NCBI RefSeq assembly: GCF_004104355.1
Contig: NZ_RJLM01000017.1
Coordinates: 1 to 64,000 of the forward strand
From: Photobacterium chitinilyticum
GTDB lineage: Bacteria > Pseudomonadota > Gammaproteobacteria > Enterobacterales > Vibrionaceae
Reading direction: 5' to 3'
DNA: 64,000 nucleotides
A model generated the notes under the pieces. The model did not search any database, was not told the DNA's origin, and saw only the letters and a list, made by a program, of their open reading frames with translations. Position numbers and translations under genes: made by a program. Shown here piece by piece: positions 19,935-28,982 of the stretch. Within the stretch, counting starts at the first letter, position 1. Each line of letters opens with the position of its first letter.

Positions 19935-19990
19935 TATACCCAGCGGCCTCAAGGTGCAGAATTTGAGCATCTTGAAGTAGCTTGGGTATA
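19935..19990. repeat. intergenic palindromic repeat (TATACCC...GGGTATA)
   Basis: A 56-base imperfect inverted repeat: TATACCCAGCGGCCTCAAGG on the left faces CTTGAAGTAGCTTGGGTATA on the right. From memory, TATACCCAAGC...ACTTCAAGATGC-like units are frequent between genes in Vibrionaceae. A partial copy, TATACCCAGC, occurs at 18254-18263. It may be a nonautonomous mobile repeat or an mRNA-end element. Confidence 0.75.
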
Positions 19991-20021
19991 TACTGACAGG
20001 CTCTCATTACTGGCTGCGGAA

Positions 20022-20037
20022 TGTTTCACATGACACA
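20022..20037. promoter_or_regulatory. weak candidate parS site
   Basis: TGTTTCACATGACACA matches the ParB site TGTTTCACGTGAAACA at 14 of 16 bases. It overlaps the srkA start region, about 28 kb from oriC on the left arm. It could be coincidental coding sequence. Confidence 0.35.
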
Positions 20038-21019
20038 ACAAGATGGTTTTAGTTTTTCTAATTTGACTCCCGATCTGCTGCTCGATGCCCTCGACAGTGT
20101 CGGAGTACGCGCCGAGTCAGGACTGCTTGCCCTTAACAGCTATGAAAACCGGGTCTACCAGTTCAGCGCCGAAGACGGTGCCCGCTACGTAGCCAAGTTC
20201 TATCGCCCCCAGCGCTGGAGCAATGAACAGATCCAGGAAGAGCATGATTTCACTCATGAACTGCTTAAACAGGATATTCCGGTCGCGGCACCAATCGCCT
20301 TTGAGGGCCGCACCTTGCAACACTTCGGTGAGCATCGTCTGGCTCTGTTTCCCAGCCTTGGCGGACGCCAGTTCGAAGTTGATAATTTTGACCAGCTGGA
20401 ATGGGTCGGCCGCTATCTCGGACGTATTCATCAAGTTGGCCAGCGACAGCCTTTCCAGCACCGGCCGACCATCAGCCTGGATGAGTACCTTCATCAACCA
20501 CGGCAGATCCTGGAGCAGGCCGACTTTATCCCCGATCACTTAAAAACCGTCTTCTTTGCCGACCTCGACCTGCTTATCCGCGAGCTAGGGCAGCACTGGC
20601 ATAATGATTGGCAATCGCTGCGTCTACACGGCGACTGTCATCCCGGTAACATCCTCTGGCGTGACGGTCCGTTATTTGTCGATCTGGACGATGCCCGCAA
20701 CGGCCCGGCGGTACAGGATTTATGGATGCTGCTCAACGGCGAACGCCACGATCAACTCGCCCAGCTCGATACTGTACTGGAAGCATACAGTGAATTTGCA
20801 GATTTCAACCAGAAAGAGTTGCAACTAATTGAGCCTTTGCGCGGTCTTAGGATGGTGCATTACATGGCTTGGCTAGCCAAGCGCTGGCAGGATCCGGCCT
20901 TCCCTCGCGCTTTCCCCTGGTTTGCTGATAACAAATACTGGGAAGGGCAGGTACTGGCGTTCAAAGAACAGCTGGCCGCTTTAAATGAACCACCCCTGCA
21001 GCTGATGCCGCAGTGGTAA
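20030..21019 (+). CDS. srkA: stress response serine/threonine kinase SrkA
   Basis: YihE/RdoA kinase that phosphorylates proteins and counters stress-induced death pathways. The protein of about 329 residues has the choline-kinase-like fold: an N-terminal lysine lobe (ARYVAKFYRPQRWS), the catalytic loop LHGDCHPGNILW near residue 200, and the metal-binding DLDDARNGPAVQDLW. An ATG nine bases earlier (20021) is also in frame, and the start is not decided by a strong ribosome site. It precedes dsbA by 70 bases, the same order as in E. coli. Confidence 0.93.
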   Translation: MTQQDGFSFSNLTPDLLLDALDSVGVRAESGLLALNSYENRVYQFSAEDGARYVAKFYRPQRWSNEQIQEEHDFTHELLKQDIPVAAPIAFEGRTLQHFGEHRLALFPSLGGRQFEVDNFDQLEWVGRYLGRIHQVGQRQPFQHRPTISLDEYLHQPRQILEQADFIPDHLKTVFFADLDLLIRELGQHWHNDWQSLRLHGDCHPGNILWRDGPLFVDLDDARNGPAVQDLWMLLNGERHDQLAQLDTVLEAYSEFADFNQKELQLIEPLRGLRMVHYMAWLAKRWQDPAFPRAFPWFADNKYWEGQVLAFKEQLAALNEPPLQLMPQW

Positions 21020-21089
21020 AAATACAAAAACACTAATGGAACAATAACCTTGGTTATTTCAGTCCTTTTATCAGGGAGTACCTCGTACC

Positions 21090-21692
21090 ATGTTTAAGAA
21101 ACTACTCGCGCTGGCAAGCGTTGCTTTACTGTCTTTCTCTGTCCAGGCAGCTAAATTCACGGAAGGTGATTACTACAAAGTGCTGGATCTACCGAAATCC
21201 AGCAACTCGGTAGTCTCTGAGTATTTCTCATTTTTCTGCCCACACTGCAAAGGCTTTGAACCAACCATCCAGGCGTTGAAGAAAACCCTGCCAGACAGTG
21301 CAAAACTACAGAAAAATCATGTCTCTTTCATGGGGGGAGCTATGGGGCCTTCAATGAGTAAAGCCTATGCGACTTCTGTTGTCCTCAATGTCGAAGACAA
21401 AATGGTGCCAGTACTGTTTAATCGTATCCACACTATGCAGAAAGCGCCTCGTAACGACGAAGAGCTACGCCAGATCTTCATCGACGAAGGGATCAGTGCC
21501 GAGGACTTTGATGGAGCCTTTAACAGCTTCGCGGTTAACTCCATGGTAAACCGCTCCAACAAAGCCTTCCAGGACAGCGGCCTGACAGGTGTACCTGCCG
21601 TTATCGTCAATAACAAGTACCTGGTACAAACCGGCAAACTCAAGACGATCGACGAGTACTTCGAGCTGGTTAACTTCCTGCTAAAAAAATAA
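21090..21692 (+). CDS. dsbA: thiol:disulfide interchange protein DsbA
   Basis: Periplasmic oxidant that introduces disulfides into secreted proteins. The 200-residue precursor has the signal peptide [20 protein letters not shown], the thioredoxin-fold active site [11 protein letters not shown] near residues 49-59 and the cis-proline loop [10 protein letters not shown]. It is reoxidised by DsbB, which is not in the window. It follows srkA and is closed by a terminator. In Vibrio, DsbA (TcpG) is needed for folding of many exported factors. Confidence 0.97.
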   Translation: MFKKLLALASVALLSFSVQAAKFTEGDYYKVLDLPKSSNSVVSEYFSFFCPHCKGFEPTIQALKKTLPDSAKLQKNHVSFMGGAMGPSMSKAYATSVVLNVEDKMVPVLFNRIHTMQKAPRNDEELRQIFIDEGISAEDFDGAFNSFAVNSMVNRSNKAFQDSGLTGVPAVIVNNKYLVQTGKLKTIDEYFELVNFLLKK

Positions 21693-21708
21693 GTTATTAA
21701 ATTTAAAG

Positions 21709-21735
21709 AGAAGGGCTTATGGCCCTTCTTTTTTA
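21709..21735 (+). terminator. terminator after dsbA
   Basis: AGAAGGGC, loop TTATG, GCCCTTCT, then TTTTTT. Confidence 0.9.
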
Positions 21736-21755
21736 TTGGCTTCAGGGAAGACAGC

Positions 21756-22220
21756 ATGGAAAAAATCCTGATCAGTGCCTGCCTCTACGGTCATGCCGTA
21801 CGGTATGACGGAAATGACAACCTCGTCACCCATCCGTTTCTCGATAAATGGAAAAAGCAGGGGCGGTTTGTCGTCCTCTGCCCCGAGGTCAGCGGCGGGC
21901 TGCCCACACCTCGTCCACCAGCCGAAATCCAGGCCGACGGCAACGTCACCACCATCACAGGTAATGATGTGACGGCGGCTTTTCAGGCCGGTACCCAGAC
22001 AGCTGTTAAGCTTTGCCGGCAGCACGGCATCAAGCTGGCTCTGATGAAAGAAAACAGCCCTTCCTGCGGTAGCCGCTTTATCTACAACGGCCAGTTTGAC
22101 GGTACCAAGATCACCGGACAGGGACTGACAGCGGCGGCGCTGACAGACAACGGCATCAGGGTGTTTAGCGAATATCAACTTGACGAGCTGGCATACGCCC
22201 TCGAAAGCCTCGACGCCTAA
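21756..22220 (+). CDS. DUF523 family protein (YbbK-like)
   Basis: A 154-residue cytoplasmic protein of the DUF523 family. Conserved features are ISACLYGHAVRYDG at the start, VVLCPEVSGGLPTPRPPAEI near residues 41-60, and KENSPSCGSRFIYNG near 99-113, with three invariant cysteines suggesting a metal or Fe-S site. Biochemical function is not established. The start is 64 bases after dsbA, just past its terminator. It is convergent with comM. Confidence 0.88.
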   Translation: MEKILISACLYGHAVRYDGNDNLVTHPFLDKWKKQGRFVVLCPEVSGGLPTPRPPAEIQADGNVTTITGNDVTAAFQAGTQTAVKLCRQHGIKLALMKENSPSCGSRFIYNGQFDGTKITGQGLTAAALTDNGIRVFSEYQLDELAYALESLDA

Positions 22221-22270
22221 GTGCAATCCCCCGCGCTCCACATACATGGCGAGCCCCATATCGACAATGA

Positions 22271-23803
22271 CTAGACGACCTGCGCCGTCAGCTGCTTCAA
22301 CAGCCGATCCATTGCCCGGTAGCCCAGCGCCTCGGCCAGATGTCCCCGTTCAATTTGTTTCTGTCCGGCCAAGTCGGCAATCGTCCGGGCTACCTTGATG
22401 ATCCGATGGTAGGCACGGATTGATAACCCCAACTGATGCAGCGCCGTCTCGAGAAACTCGGCGTCCGCCTTGGCAAGCGCGCAGTACCTATCCAGCTCTC
22501 GGGTTGATAACAGGGCATTGACCTTGCCTGAGCGTACCAGCATCTCTTCTCTGGCCTGCCACACTCGTTCTTTGATATCTGCCGTCGGCTCTCCCCGATC
22601 ACCGCCTTCCGCCAAGGTTCCGCGCGGCAAGGCCGGAATTTCTATCGACATATCAAACCGGTCAAGCAGTGGCCCTGACAGGCGTCCGAGGTAGCGCAAA
22701 ATTGCCTGCGGATTGGTTCGGGTCTGGTTCCCCTCGTAATACCCTGTCGGGCTCGGGTTCAACGCGCCAATCAGCTGAAAACGGGCCGGAAAGCAAGTTT
22801 TGCTGGTGGCGCGTGAAATAACGATCTCTCCCGACTCGAGCGGCTCGCGTAATGAGTCCAGAACCTTGCGTTCAAACTCCGGCATTTCATCCAGAAACAA
22901 AATGCCGTTATGGGCCAGAGATATTTCTCCCGGCCGCGGGACCGAGCCACCACCCACCAGCGCCGCCATCGAACTTGAGTGATGCGGGGTTCGGAATGGT
23001 CTTTTCAGCCAGTTACCCTCATGCAATATCTGCTGGGTCAGCGACGCCACCGCTGCAGTCTCTAGTGCCTCATCAACTGTCATCTCCGGCAGCAGGTCAC
23101 GCAGCCGAGAAGCCAGCATTGTCTTGCCGGTACCGGGAGGACCAAGAAACAGTAGGTTATGTCCACCAGCGGCTGCAATCTCGAGTGCCCGCTTACCCTG
23201 TTGCTGGCCAATGATATCTTGCATGTCACGGCCAGCAGAATGTGGTTCCACGACTCTTTGCTCTTCGCTCCGAACATGCAGTTCAAGCTGGCGCTGACCA
23301 CACAGCTGGCCACAAACAGCCAGTAAGTCCGGCGCCGATTTATGGATCTCTTTTCCCACCAGGGCGACTTGTTCGCCATTGCGATCAGGCACAATCAAGC
23401 AACGGCCAGCCCGCTTCGCAGCCAGAGCTGCAGGTAACGTTCCCTTGACGGGGCGTAGCCCGCCAGAGAGTGCTAACTCCCCTAAAAATTCATAATTATG
23501 CAGGTTATCTGCCGGGATCTGCTCTGAAGCGGCCAAAATACCAAGCGCAATAGGCAAGTCAAAACGACCGCCTTCCTTGGGTAAATCCGCCGGCGCAAGA
23601 TTGACGGTAATACGCCGGGAAGGAAATTCGAAGTTGGCGTTCACAATCGCACTGCGCACCCGGTCTCGGGCCTCCTTGACGGTTGTTTCCGGCAATCCGA
23701 CCAATGTCAGTGCTGGCATTCCGTTACTGATATGCACCTCAACAGTTACCGGCGGCGCATCGACGCCGACACAGGCCCGGCTATGGACAATCGCAAGAGT
23801 CAT
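22271..23803 (-). CDS. comM: YifB/ComM Mg-chelatase-like AAA+ ATPase
   Basis: Hexameric helicase that promotes branch migration of donor DNA during natural transformation. The 510-residue protein has an N-terminal Lon-protease-like (ChlI) domain and a central AAA+ module with the Walker A loop GPPGTGKT near residues 221-228 and Walker B ILFLDEMPEF; the C-terminal Mg-chelatase domain carries GLSIRAYHRIIKVARTIAD. I chose the start at 23803 (MTLAIVHSRA), with a GGGGAAAG site. It is divergent from ilvGMEDA across about 190 bases before the leader peptide. Confidence 0.95.
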   Translation of the reverse strand: MTLAIVHSRACVGVDAPPVTVEVHISNGMPALTLVGLPETTVKEARDRVRSAIVNANFEFPSRRITVNLAPADLPKEGGRFDLPIALGILAASEQIPADNLHNYEFLGELALSGGLRPVKGTLPAALAAKRAGRCLIVPDRNGEQVALVGKEIHKSAPDLLAVCGQLCGQRQLELHVRSEEQRVVEPHSAGRDMQDIIGQQQGKRALEIAAAGGHNLLFLGPPGTGKTMLASRLRDLLPEMTVDEALETAAVASLTQQILHEGNWLKRPFRTPHHSSSMAALVGGGSVPRPGEISLAHNGILFLDEMPEFERKVLDSLREPLESGEIVISRATSKTCFPARFQLIGALNPSPTGYYEGNQTRTNPQAILRYLGRLSGPLLDRFDMSIEIPALPRGTLAEGGDRGEPTADIKERVWQAREEMLVRSGKVNALLSTRELDRYCALAKADAEFLETALHQLGLSIRAYHRIIKVARTIADLAGQKQIERGHLAEALGYRAMDRLLKQLTAQVV

Positions 23804-23990
23804 GATTTCTTTCCCCAGGTGAAAGATCACCCGCTAACGTTAATAAAAATAAGCAATTCCGTTTCACAAATAGCCTATTTATGCACAAAGGTTGCTAATT
23901 AATTTTCACTTTTTACTTGTCATGCGACAGATGTCTGTGTTACCACTTAAGAAGAGCAACAAATAAACAATAAAACTGGACAGACAGTAG

Positions 23991-24080
23991 ATGCCATTTA
24001 ACGCCAAAGCTATCGCACTCATTATTAACGTCATCGTGGTGATTATTTCACCGCGAGAGGGGCTGGCAGGCGTAAAGTAG
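23991..24080 (+). CDS. ilvL: ilv operon leader peptide IlvL
   Basis: A 29-codon frame with the segment IALIINVIVVIIS: seven Ile, several Val and two Leu codons crowded before the attenuator. This is the hallmark of ilvGMEDA control by stalling of the leader ribosome when branched-chain aminoacyl-tRNAs are scarce. An in-frame TAG lies directly before the ATG, and the ribosome site is weak. A 12-base palindrome ACAGATGTCTGT at 23927-23938 lies upstream in the promoter region. Confidence 0.88.
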   Translation: MPFNAKAIALIINVIVVIISPREGLAGVK

Positions 24081-24104
24081 CAATAAACACAACAAACGCA
24101 GAAA

Positions 24105-24138
24105 GCCCCCGCACCGAACAGGTCCGGGGGCTTTTTTT
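24105..24138 (+). terminator. ilvGMEDA attenuator terminator
   Basis: GCCCCCG (24105-24111) pairs with CGGGGGC (24125-24131), and the stem extends over a mismatch to ACC / GGT around a GAACA loop; eight T residues follow. It lies 25 bases after the leader stop and 80 bases before ilvG, as expected for transcription attenuation. Confidence 0.92.
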
Positions 24139-24218
24139 TAAACACTGGACGTAATCATGCTGGAAAAACCACCACAACAGATTTCAGCAACATGCAAGCA
24201 AGGAAAAGGGAACCAGCG

Positions 24219-25865
24219 ATGACAGGAGCAGAGTTAGTAGTTAAAGCGCTGCAGCAACAGGGGATATCCACCGTGTTTGGTTATCCGGGCGGCGCTATCA
24301 TGCCAATCTATGACGCACTCTATGATGGCGGTGTCGAGCATATTCTTTGCCGTCACGAACAGGGGGCCGCAATGGCGGCGATCGGTATGGCCAGAGCCAC
24401 CCAGGATGTTGCCGTCTGCATGGCGACCTCCGGTCCGGGGGCGACCAACCTTGTCACAGGCCTCGCTGATGCGTTTCTTGACTCGGTCCCGCTGGTGGCT
24501 ATCACCGGACAGGTTGCCAGCTCGCACATCGGTACTGATGCTTTCCAGGAAATGGATGTCATTGGCATGTCATTGTCCTGTACCAAGCACAGCTACCTCG
24601 TCACTGATATCCATGATCTTGCCCCGACGCTGGCAGAGGCATTCGAAGTCGCCAAGAGCGGCCGCCCCGGTCCGGTTATTGTAGATATTGCCAAAGATGT
24701 CCAGCTCGCCCAGTCTCCGGTCGATACGCTGCCGTTCATTGAACTACCGGCCATACCGGTGGCAGCGGCTGATTCAGTCGTAGTTGCCCAGCGCATTTTG
24801 TCTGAAAGCCAGCGCCCTGTTCTCTATGTTGGCGGGGGCGTTCAGCTGGCCAAGGCAACCCAGACCGTTCGTACCTTTTTGCAAATAAACCCGATGCCTT
24901 CGGTGAGCACCCTAAAGGGGCTCGGCACGATAGAACGCCATGACCCGCATTACCTGGGGATGCTCGGCATGCACGGTACCAAAGCCGCCAACCTGGTGGT
25001 GCAGGAATCGGATTTGCTGATCGTTGTCGGTGCCCGCTTTGATGATAGGGTGACAGGTAAACTTGATACCTTTGCCCCGCACGCCAAAGTGATTCATCTG
25101 GATATCGATGCCGCCGAATTCGGTAAACTGCGCCATGCTCACGCACCGCTGCGCGGTGATATTAATGTGATCCTGCCGCAGTTAGAGCTATCTCAGGACA
25201 TCTCTCCCTGGGTCCAGCGCAGTGAAAGCCTGCGGTCTGATTTCAAATGGCGCTACAACCACCCGGGCGATCTCATCTACGCGCCACTGCTGCTAAAACA
25301 ACTTTCAGACATGATGCCCGACAGTGCAATAACCTCAACCGATGTCGGCCAGCACCAAATGTGGGCAGCACAGCATATCCAGCCTCGCGAGCCGCAAAAC
25401 TATATTACCTCGGCCGGTTTGGGGACGATGGGCTTTGGTCTGCCTGCGGCGATGGGTGCCAAAGTCGCACGGCCTGATGACGAATCAATTCTGATCTCGG
25501 GCGATGGCTCTTTCATGATGAACGTCCAGGAGCTTGGTACCCTAAAACGCAAACAAATCCCGGTAAAAATGGTACTGATCAATAACCAGCGCCTGGGTAT
25601 GGTAAGACAGTGGCAGTCGCTGTTCTTTGATGGTCGCCATAGTGAAACCATCCTGGATGACAATCCTGATTTTGTCACCTTGGCCAGTGCTTTTGGCATT
25701 CCGGGGAAAACCATAACCACCAAGGCAGAGGTGGAGCCCGCTTTAAAAGAAATGCTAGAGAGTAAAACGGCTTACCTACTCCATGTTCTGATCTCTGAAG
25801 AAGAAAATGTATGGCCTTTAGTTCCGCCCGGTGCCGCCAACCAAGATATGCTGGAGAATACGTAA
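24219..25865 (+). CDS. ilvG: acetolactate synthase II large subunit IlvG
   Basis: Thiamine-diphosphate enzyme making acetolactate and acetohydroxybutyrate for valine, leucine and isoleucine. The 548-residue protein is full length, without the frameshift found in E. coli K-12 ilvG. Visible motifs are [26 protein letters not shown] with the catalytic glutamate near residue 47, and the ThDP-Mg site [12 protein letters not shown] near 430-441. I chose the ATG at 24219 (MTGAELVV), after AAGGGA. It shares one base with ilvM (TAATG). Confidence 0.97.
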   Translation: MTGAELVVKALQQQGISTVFGYPGGAIMPIYDALYDGGVEHILCRHEQGAAMAAIGMARATQDVAVCMATSGPGATNLVTGLADAFLDSVPLVAITGQVASSHIGTDAFQEMDVIGMSLSCTKHSYLVTDIHDLAPTLAEAFEVAKSGRPGPVIVDIAKDVQLAQSPVDTLPFIELPAIPVAAADSVVVAQRILSESQRPVLYVGGGVQLAKATQTVRTFLQINPMPSVSTLKGLGTIERHDPHYLGMLGMHGTKAANLVVQESDLLIVVGARFDDRVTGKLDTFAPHAKVIHLDIDAAEFGKLRHAHAPLRGDINVILPQLELSQDISPWVQRSESLRSDFKWRYNHPGDLIYAPLLLKQLSDMMPDSAITSTDVGQHQMWAAQHIQPREPQNYITSAGLGTMGFGLPAAMGAKVARPDDESILISGDGSFMMNVQELGTLKRKQIPVKMVLINNQRLGMVRQWQSLFFDGRHSETILDDNPDFVTLASAFGIPGKTITTKAEVEPALKEMLESKTAYLLHVLISEEENVWPLVPPGAANQDMLENT

Positions 25866-26113
25866 TGGATAGATATTTACTCGACATCAAAGCGGATGAT
25901 AAGCCAGTATTATTAGAGCGCGTCCTACGCGTCATTCGTCACCGGGGCTTTATCATTAAACAAGTCACGGCGACTCAGAACCATGAAAGCAAGATTGCCA
26001 GCGTTGAAATCATTGTCGACAGCGATCGACCAATCAGCACCCTGATCAATCAAATTGAAAAACTTTGGGATATTCGTACGGTTACAACAACTATCTTAGA
26101 AAACCAAGATTAG
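25865..26113 (+). CDS. ilvM: acetolactate synthase II small subunit IlvM
   Basis: The 82-residue ACT-domain regulatory subunit of the IlvG enzyme; it stabilises and activates the large subunit. It starts [20 protein letters not shown] at 25865, overlapping the ilvG stop by one base. A start 54 bases further upstream in the same frame would lie inside ilvG and has no family support. The ACT core RGFIIKQVTA is clear. E. coli isozyme II is not feedback-inhibited by valine, but that property is not provable here. Confidence 0.95.
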   Translation: MDRYLLDIKADDKPVLLERVLRVIRHRGFIIKQVTATQNHESKIASVEIIVDSDRPISTLINQIEKLWDIRTVTTTILENQD

Positions 26114-26134
26114 TGCATAAGGAAGGAGTGCAAA

Positions 26135-27076
26135 ATGGCAAATACAGCAGATTACATTTGGTTTAATGGCAACATGGTTCCTTGGGGCGAGGCTAATGTC
26201 CACGTACTGACTCACGCAATGCACTATGGTACCTCGGTTTTTGAAGGTATTCGTTGCTACAACACCCCTAAAGGCCCGATCGTGTTCCGCCATAAAGAAC
26301 ACATGGATCGCCTGAAAAACTCCGCCAAGATTTACCGTTTCCCGATCCCGTACAGCTCTGAAGAGCTGATGGAAATCTGTCGCGAAACCATCCGTGTTAA
26401 TAAGCTCGAGTCGGCTTACGTTCGCCCACTCGGTTATGTCGGCAATGTCGGTTTGGGAGTCTGTCCACCCGTTGATACCAAGATGGATCTTATTGTCGCG
26501 GCTTTCCCTTGGGGCTCGTACCTCGGTGAAGAGGCACTTGAGAACGGGGTCGATGCGATGATTTCCAGCTGGAACCGCGCGGCCCCCAACACCATACCAA
26601 CGGCGGCAAAGGCAGGAGGCAACTACCTGTCATCATTATTAGTCGGCAGCGAAGCGCGTCGCCACGGTTACGCCGAGGGCATCGCACTCAGTGTCGATGG
26701 CTACCTGTCCGAAGGTGCCGGCGAGAATATTTTTGTCGTTCAAGGTGGCATATTACGCACCCCACCAGCAACCAGCGCAATCCTGCCGGGTATCACCCGT
26801 GACTCGATCATGGTGCTGGCAAAAGAAATGGGCTATGAAGTAAGAGAAGAGAATATTGCCCGTGAAGCATTGTACCTCGCTGATGAAATATTCATGACCG
26901 GTACAGCAGCAGAAATTGTTCCCGTACGCAGCGTCGACCAAATCACTGTGGGTGAAGGCAAGCGTGGCCCTATCACCAAAGATATTCAAGCCGCTTACTT
27001 TGGCCTGTTCAACGGCACCACTGAAGACAAGTGGGGCTGGTTGGATCCGGTTTACCCAGAATCAGCAGATCAGTAA
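26135..27076 (+). CDS. ilvE: branched-chain amino acid aminotransferase IlvE
   Basis: PLP-dependent last step of valine, leucine and isoleucine synthesis. The 313-residue fold-type IV protein starts MANTADYIWFNGNMVPWGEA and has HYGTSVFEGIRCY, the PLP-lysine region NTIPTAAKAGGNYLSS near residues 150-165, and the LSEGAGENIFVV glutamate motif. An AAGGAG site precedes it. Third gene of the ilv operon. Confidence 0.97.
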   Translation: MANTADYIWFNGNMVPWGEANVHVLTHAMHYGTSVFEGIRCYNTPKGPIVFRHKEHMDRLKNSAKIYRFPIPYSSEELMEICRETIRVNKLESAYVRPLGYVGNVGLGVCPPVDTKMDLIVAAFPWGSYLGEEALENGVDAMISSWNRAAPNTIPTAAKAGGNYLSSLLVGSEARRHGYAEGIALSVDGYLSEGAGENIFVVQGGILRTPPATSAILPGITRDSIMVLAKEMGYEVREENIAREALYLADEIFMTGTAAEIVPVRSVDQITVGEGKRGPITKDIQAAYFGLFNGTTEDKWGWLDPVYPESADQ

Positions 27077-27136
27077 GTTAAATCATATAGCTGCCCAGCC
27101 CTTCCTCAGGGCAGCTAGAAAAAGGAATTTGTAGTT

Positions 27137-28978
27137 ATGCCTAAATACCGTTCAGCCACCACGACCCACGGCCGCAATATGGCCGGAGCCCGCGCATTAT
27201 GGCGCGCTACCGGTGTCAAAGATGAAGATTTCGGTAAACCAATCATCGCAGTGGTGAACTCATTTACCCAATTTGTTCCCGGCCATGTTCACTTAAAAGA
27301 TATGGGGCAGCTGGTCGCCGGCGAGATTGAAAAGGCCGGGGGTATCGCCAAAGAATTTAATACTATCGCCGTTGATGACGGTATCGCGATGGGCCACGGC
27401 GGAATGCTGTATTCCCTGCCGTCACGCGAGCTGATTGCCGATTCAGTCGAATACATGGTCAATGCCCACTGCGCGGATGCCATGGTATGTATTTCCAACT
27501 GTGACAAAATCACCCCGGGCATGCTAATGGCCGCCCTGCGGATCAACATTCCGGTGATCTTTGTATCGGGCGGCCCGATGGAAGCCGGCAAAACCAAGCT
27601 GTCGGATCAGATCCTCAAGCTTGATCTGGTAGATGCAATGATCCAGGGTGCGGATCCGACAGTCTCCGACGAGCAAAGCGAGCAAATCGAACGATCGGCT
27701 TGCCCGACCTGTGGCTCATGTTCCGGTATGTTCACCGCCAACTCGATGAACTGCCTAACCGAAGCCCTCGGTTTGAGCCAGCCGGGCAATGGTTCGATGC
27801 TGGCCACTCACGCCGACCGTGAGCAACTGTTCGTCAATGCCGGCAAGCGTATCGTCGATCTGACCAAGCGCTACTACCAGAACGATGACGAAACCGCACT
27901 GCCGCGTAATATCGCCAGCAAAAAAGCCTTCGAAAATGCGATGGCCCTTGATATTGCGATGGGCGGTTCAACCAATACCGTTTTGCACCTGCTTGCATCA
28001 GCGCAAGAGGGCGAAATTGATTTCACCATGGAAGACATCGATCGCATGTCTCGCCGCGTTCCGCACCTGTGCAAGGTCGCACCGTCTACCCAGCAATACC
28101 ATATGGAAGATGTACACCGCGCAGGTGGCGTCTACGGCATTTTGGGCGAGCTCGATCGTGCAGGCCTGTTCCATAGCGATTGTCATAATGTCTTGGGGCA
28201 AACATTTGCTGAATCTTTGCCGCAGTTTGATATTGCCGTAACAGATTCACAAGAAATCAAAGATTTCTACCGTGCAGGCCCTGCCGGTATCCGTACCACC
28301 AAGGCTTTCTCGCAAGATTGTCGCTGGGACAGCGTCGATGACGACCGTGAAAATGGCTGTATCCGCAGCAAAGAACACGCCTTCAGCCAAGACGGCGGCC
28401 TGGCGGTACTCTCCGGTAACATGGCTCTGGATGGATGCATCGTTAAAACCGCCGGTGTTGACGAGAGCTGTTTAACCTTCCGTGGCCCGGCAGTGGTGTT
28501 CGAAAGCCAGGATACTGCGGTTGAAGGGATCCTTAATGGAAAAGTGAAAGCAGGCGATGTGGTGGTTATTCGCTATGAAGGCCCTAAAGGCGGTCCGGGT
28601 ATGCAGGAGATGCTGTATCCGACGACTTACCTTAAGTCGATGGGACTGGGCAAAGAATGTGCACTGATCACCGACGGTCGCTTTTCTGGCGGTACCAGTG
28701 GCCTGTCTATCGGCCACGTTTCCCCTGAAGCGGCCAGTGGCGGGACCATAGGTTTGATTAAAGATGGCGATATCATCGATATCGACATTCCAAACCGCAG
28801 CATTGAGCTCGATGTTGACGAGCAGGAGCTGGCACAGCGCCGTAATGTGAATAACCAGCAAGGCTGGCTGCCAACCGATCGCCACCGTGAGGTGTCTTAC
28901 GCATTACGTGCCTATGCACTGCTTGCCACCAGTGCCGATAAAGGGGCTGTCCGTGATAAAACCAAGCTGGAAGGATAA
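27137..28978 (+). CDS. ilvD: dihydroxy-acid dehydratase IlvD
   Basis: Fe-S enzyme that dehydrates 2,3-dihydroxy-isovalerate and -methylvalerate. At 613 residues it has full length. The cluster-binding cysteines are in [13 protein letters not shown] near residues 119-131 and [17 protein letters not shown] near 193-209; the active-site lysine and metal site lie around [11 protein letters not shown]. It ends KTKLEG just before ilvA, whose ATG is four bases downstream. Confidence 0.97.
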   Translation: MPKYRSATTTHGRNMAGARALWRATGVKDEDFGKPIIAVVNSFTQFVPGHVHLKDMGQLVAGEIEKAGGIAKEFNTIAVDDGIAMGHGGMLYSLPSRELIADSVEYMVNAHCADAMVCISNCDKITPGMLMAALRINIPVIFVSGGPMEAGKTKLSDQILKLDLVDAMIQGADPTVSDEQSEQIERSACPTCGSCSGMFTANSMNCLTEALGLSQPGNGSMLATHADREQLFVNAGKRIVDLTKRYYQNDDETALPRNIASKKAFENAMALDIAMGGSTNTVLHLLASAQEGEIDFTMEDIDRMSRRVPHLCKVAPSTQQYHMEDVHRAGGVYGILGELDRAGLFHSDCHNVLGQTFAESLPQFDIAVTDSQEIKDFYRAGPAGIRTTKAFSQDCRWDSVDDDRENGCIRSKEHAFSQDGGLAVLSGNMALDGCIVKTAGVDESCLTFRGPAVVFESQDTAVEGILNGKVKAGDVVVIRYEGPKGGPGMQEMLYPTTYLKSMGLGKECALITDGRFSGGTSGLSIGHVSPEAASGGTIGLIKDGDIIDIDIPNRSIELDVDEQELAQRRNVNNQQGWLPTDRHREVSYALRAYALLATSADKGAVRDKTKLEG

Positions 28979-28982
28979 TACA

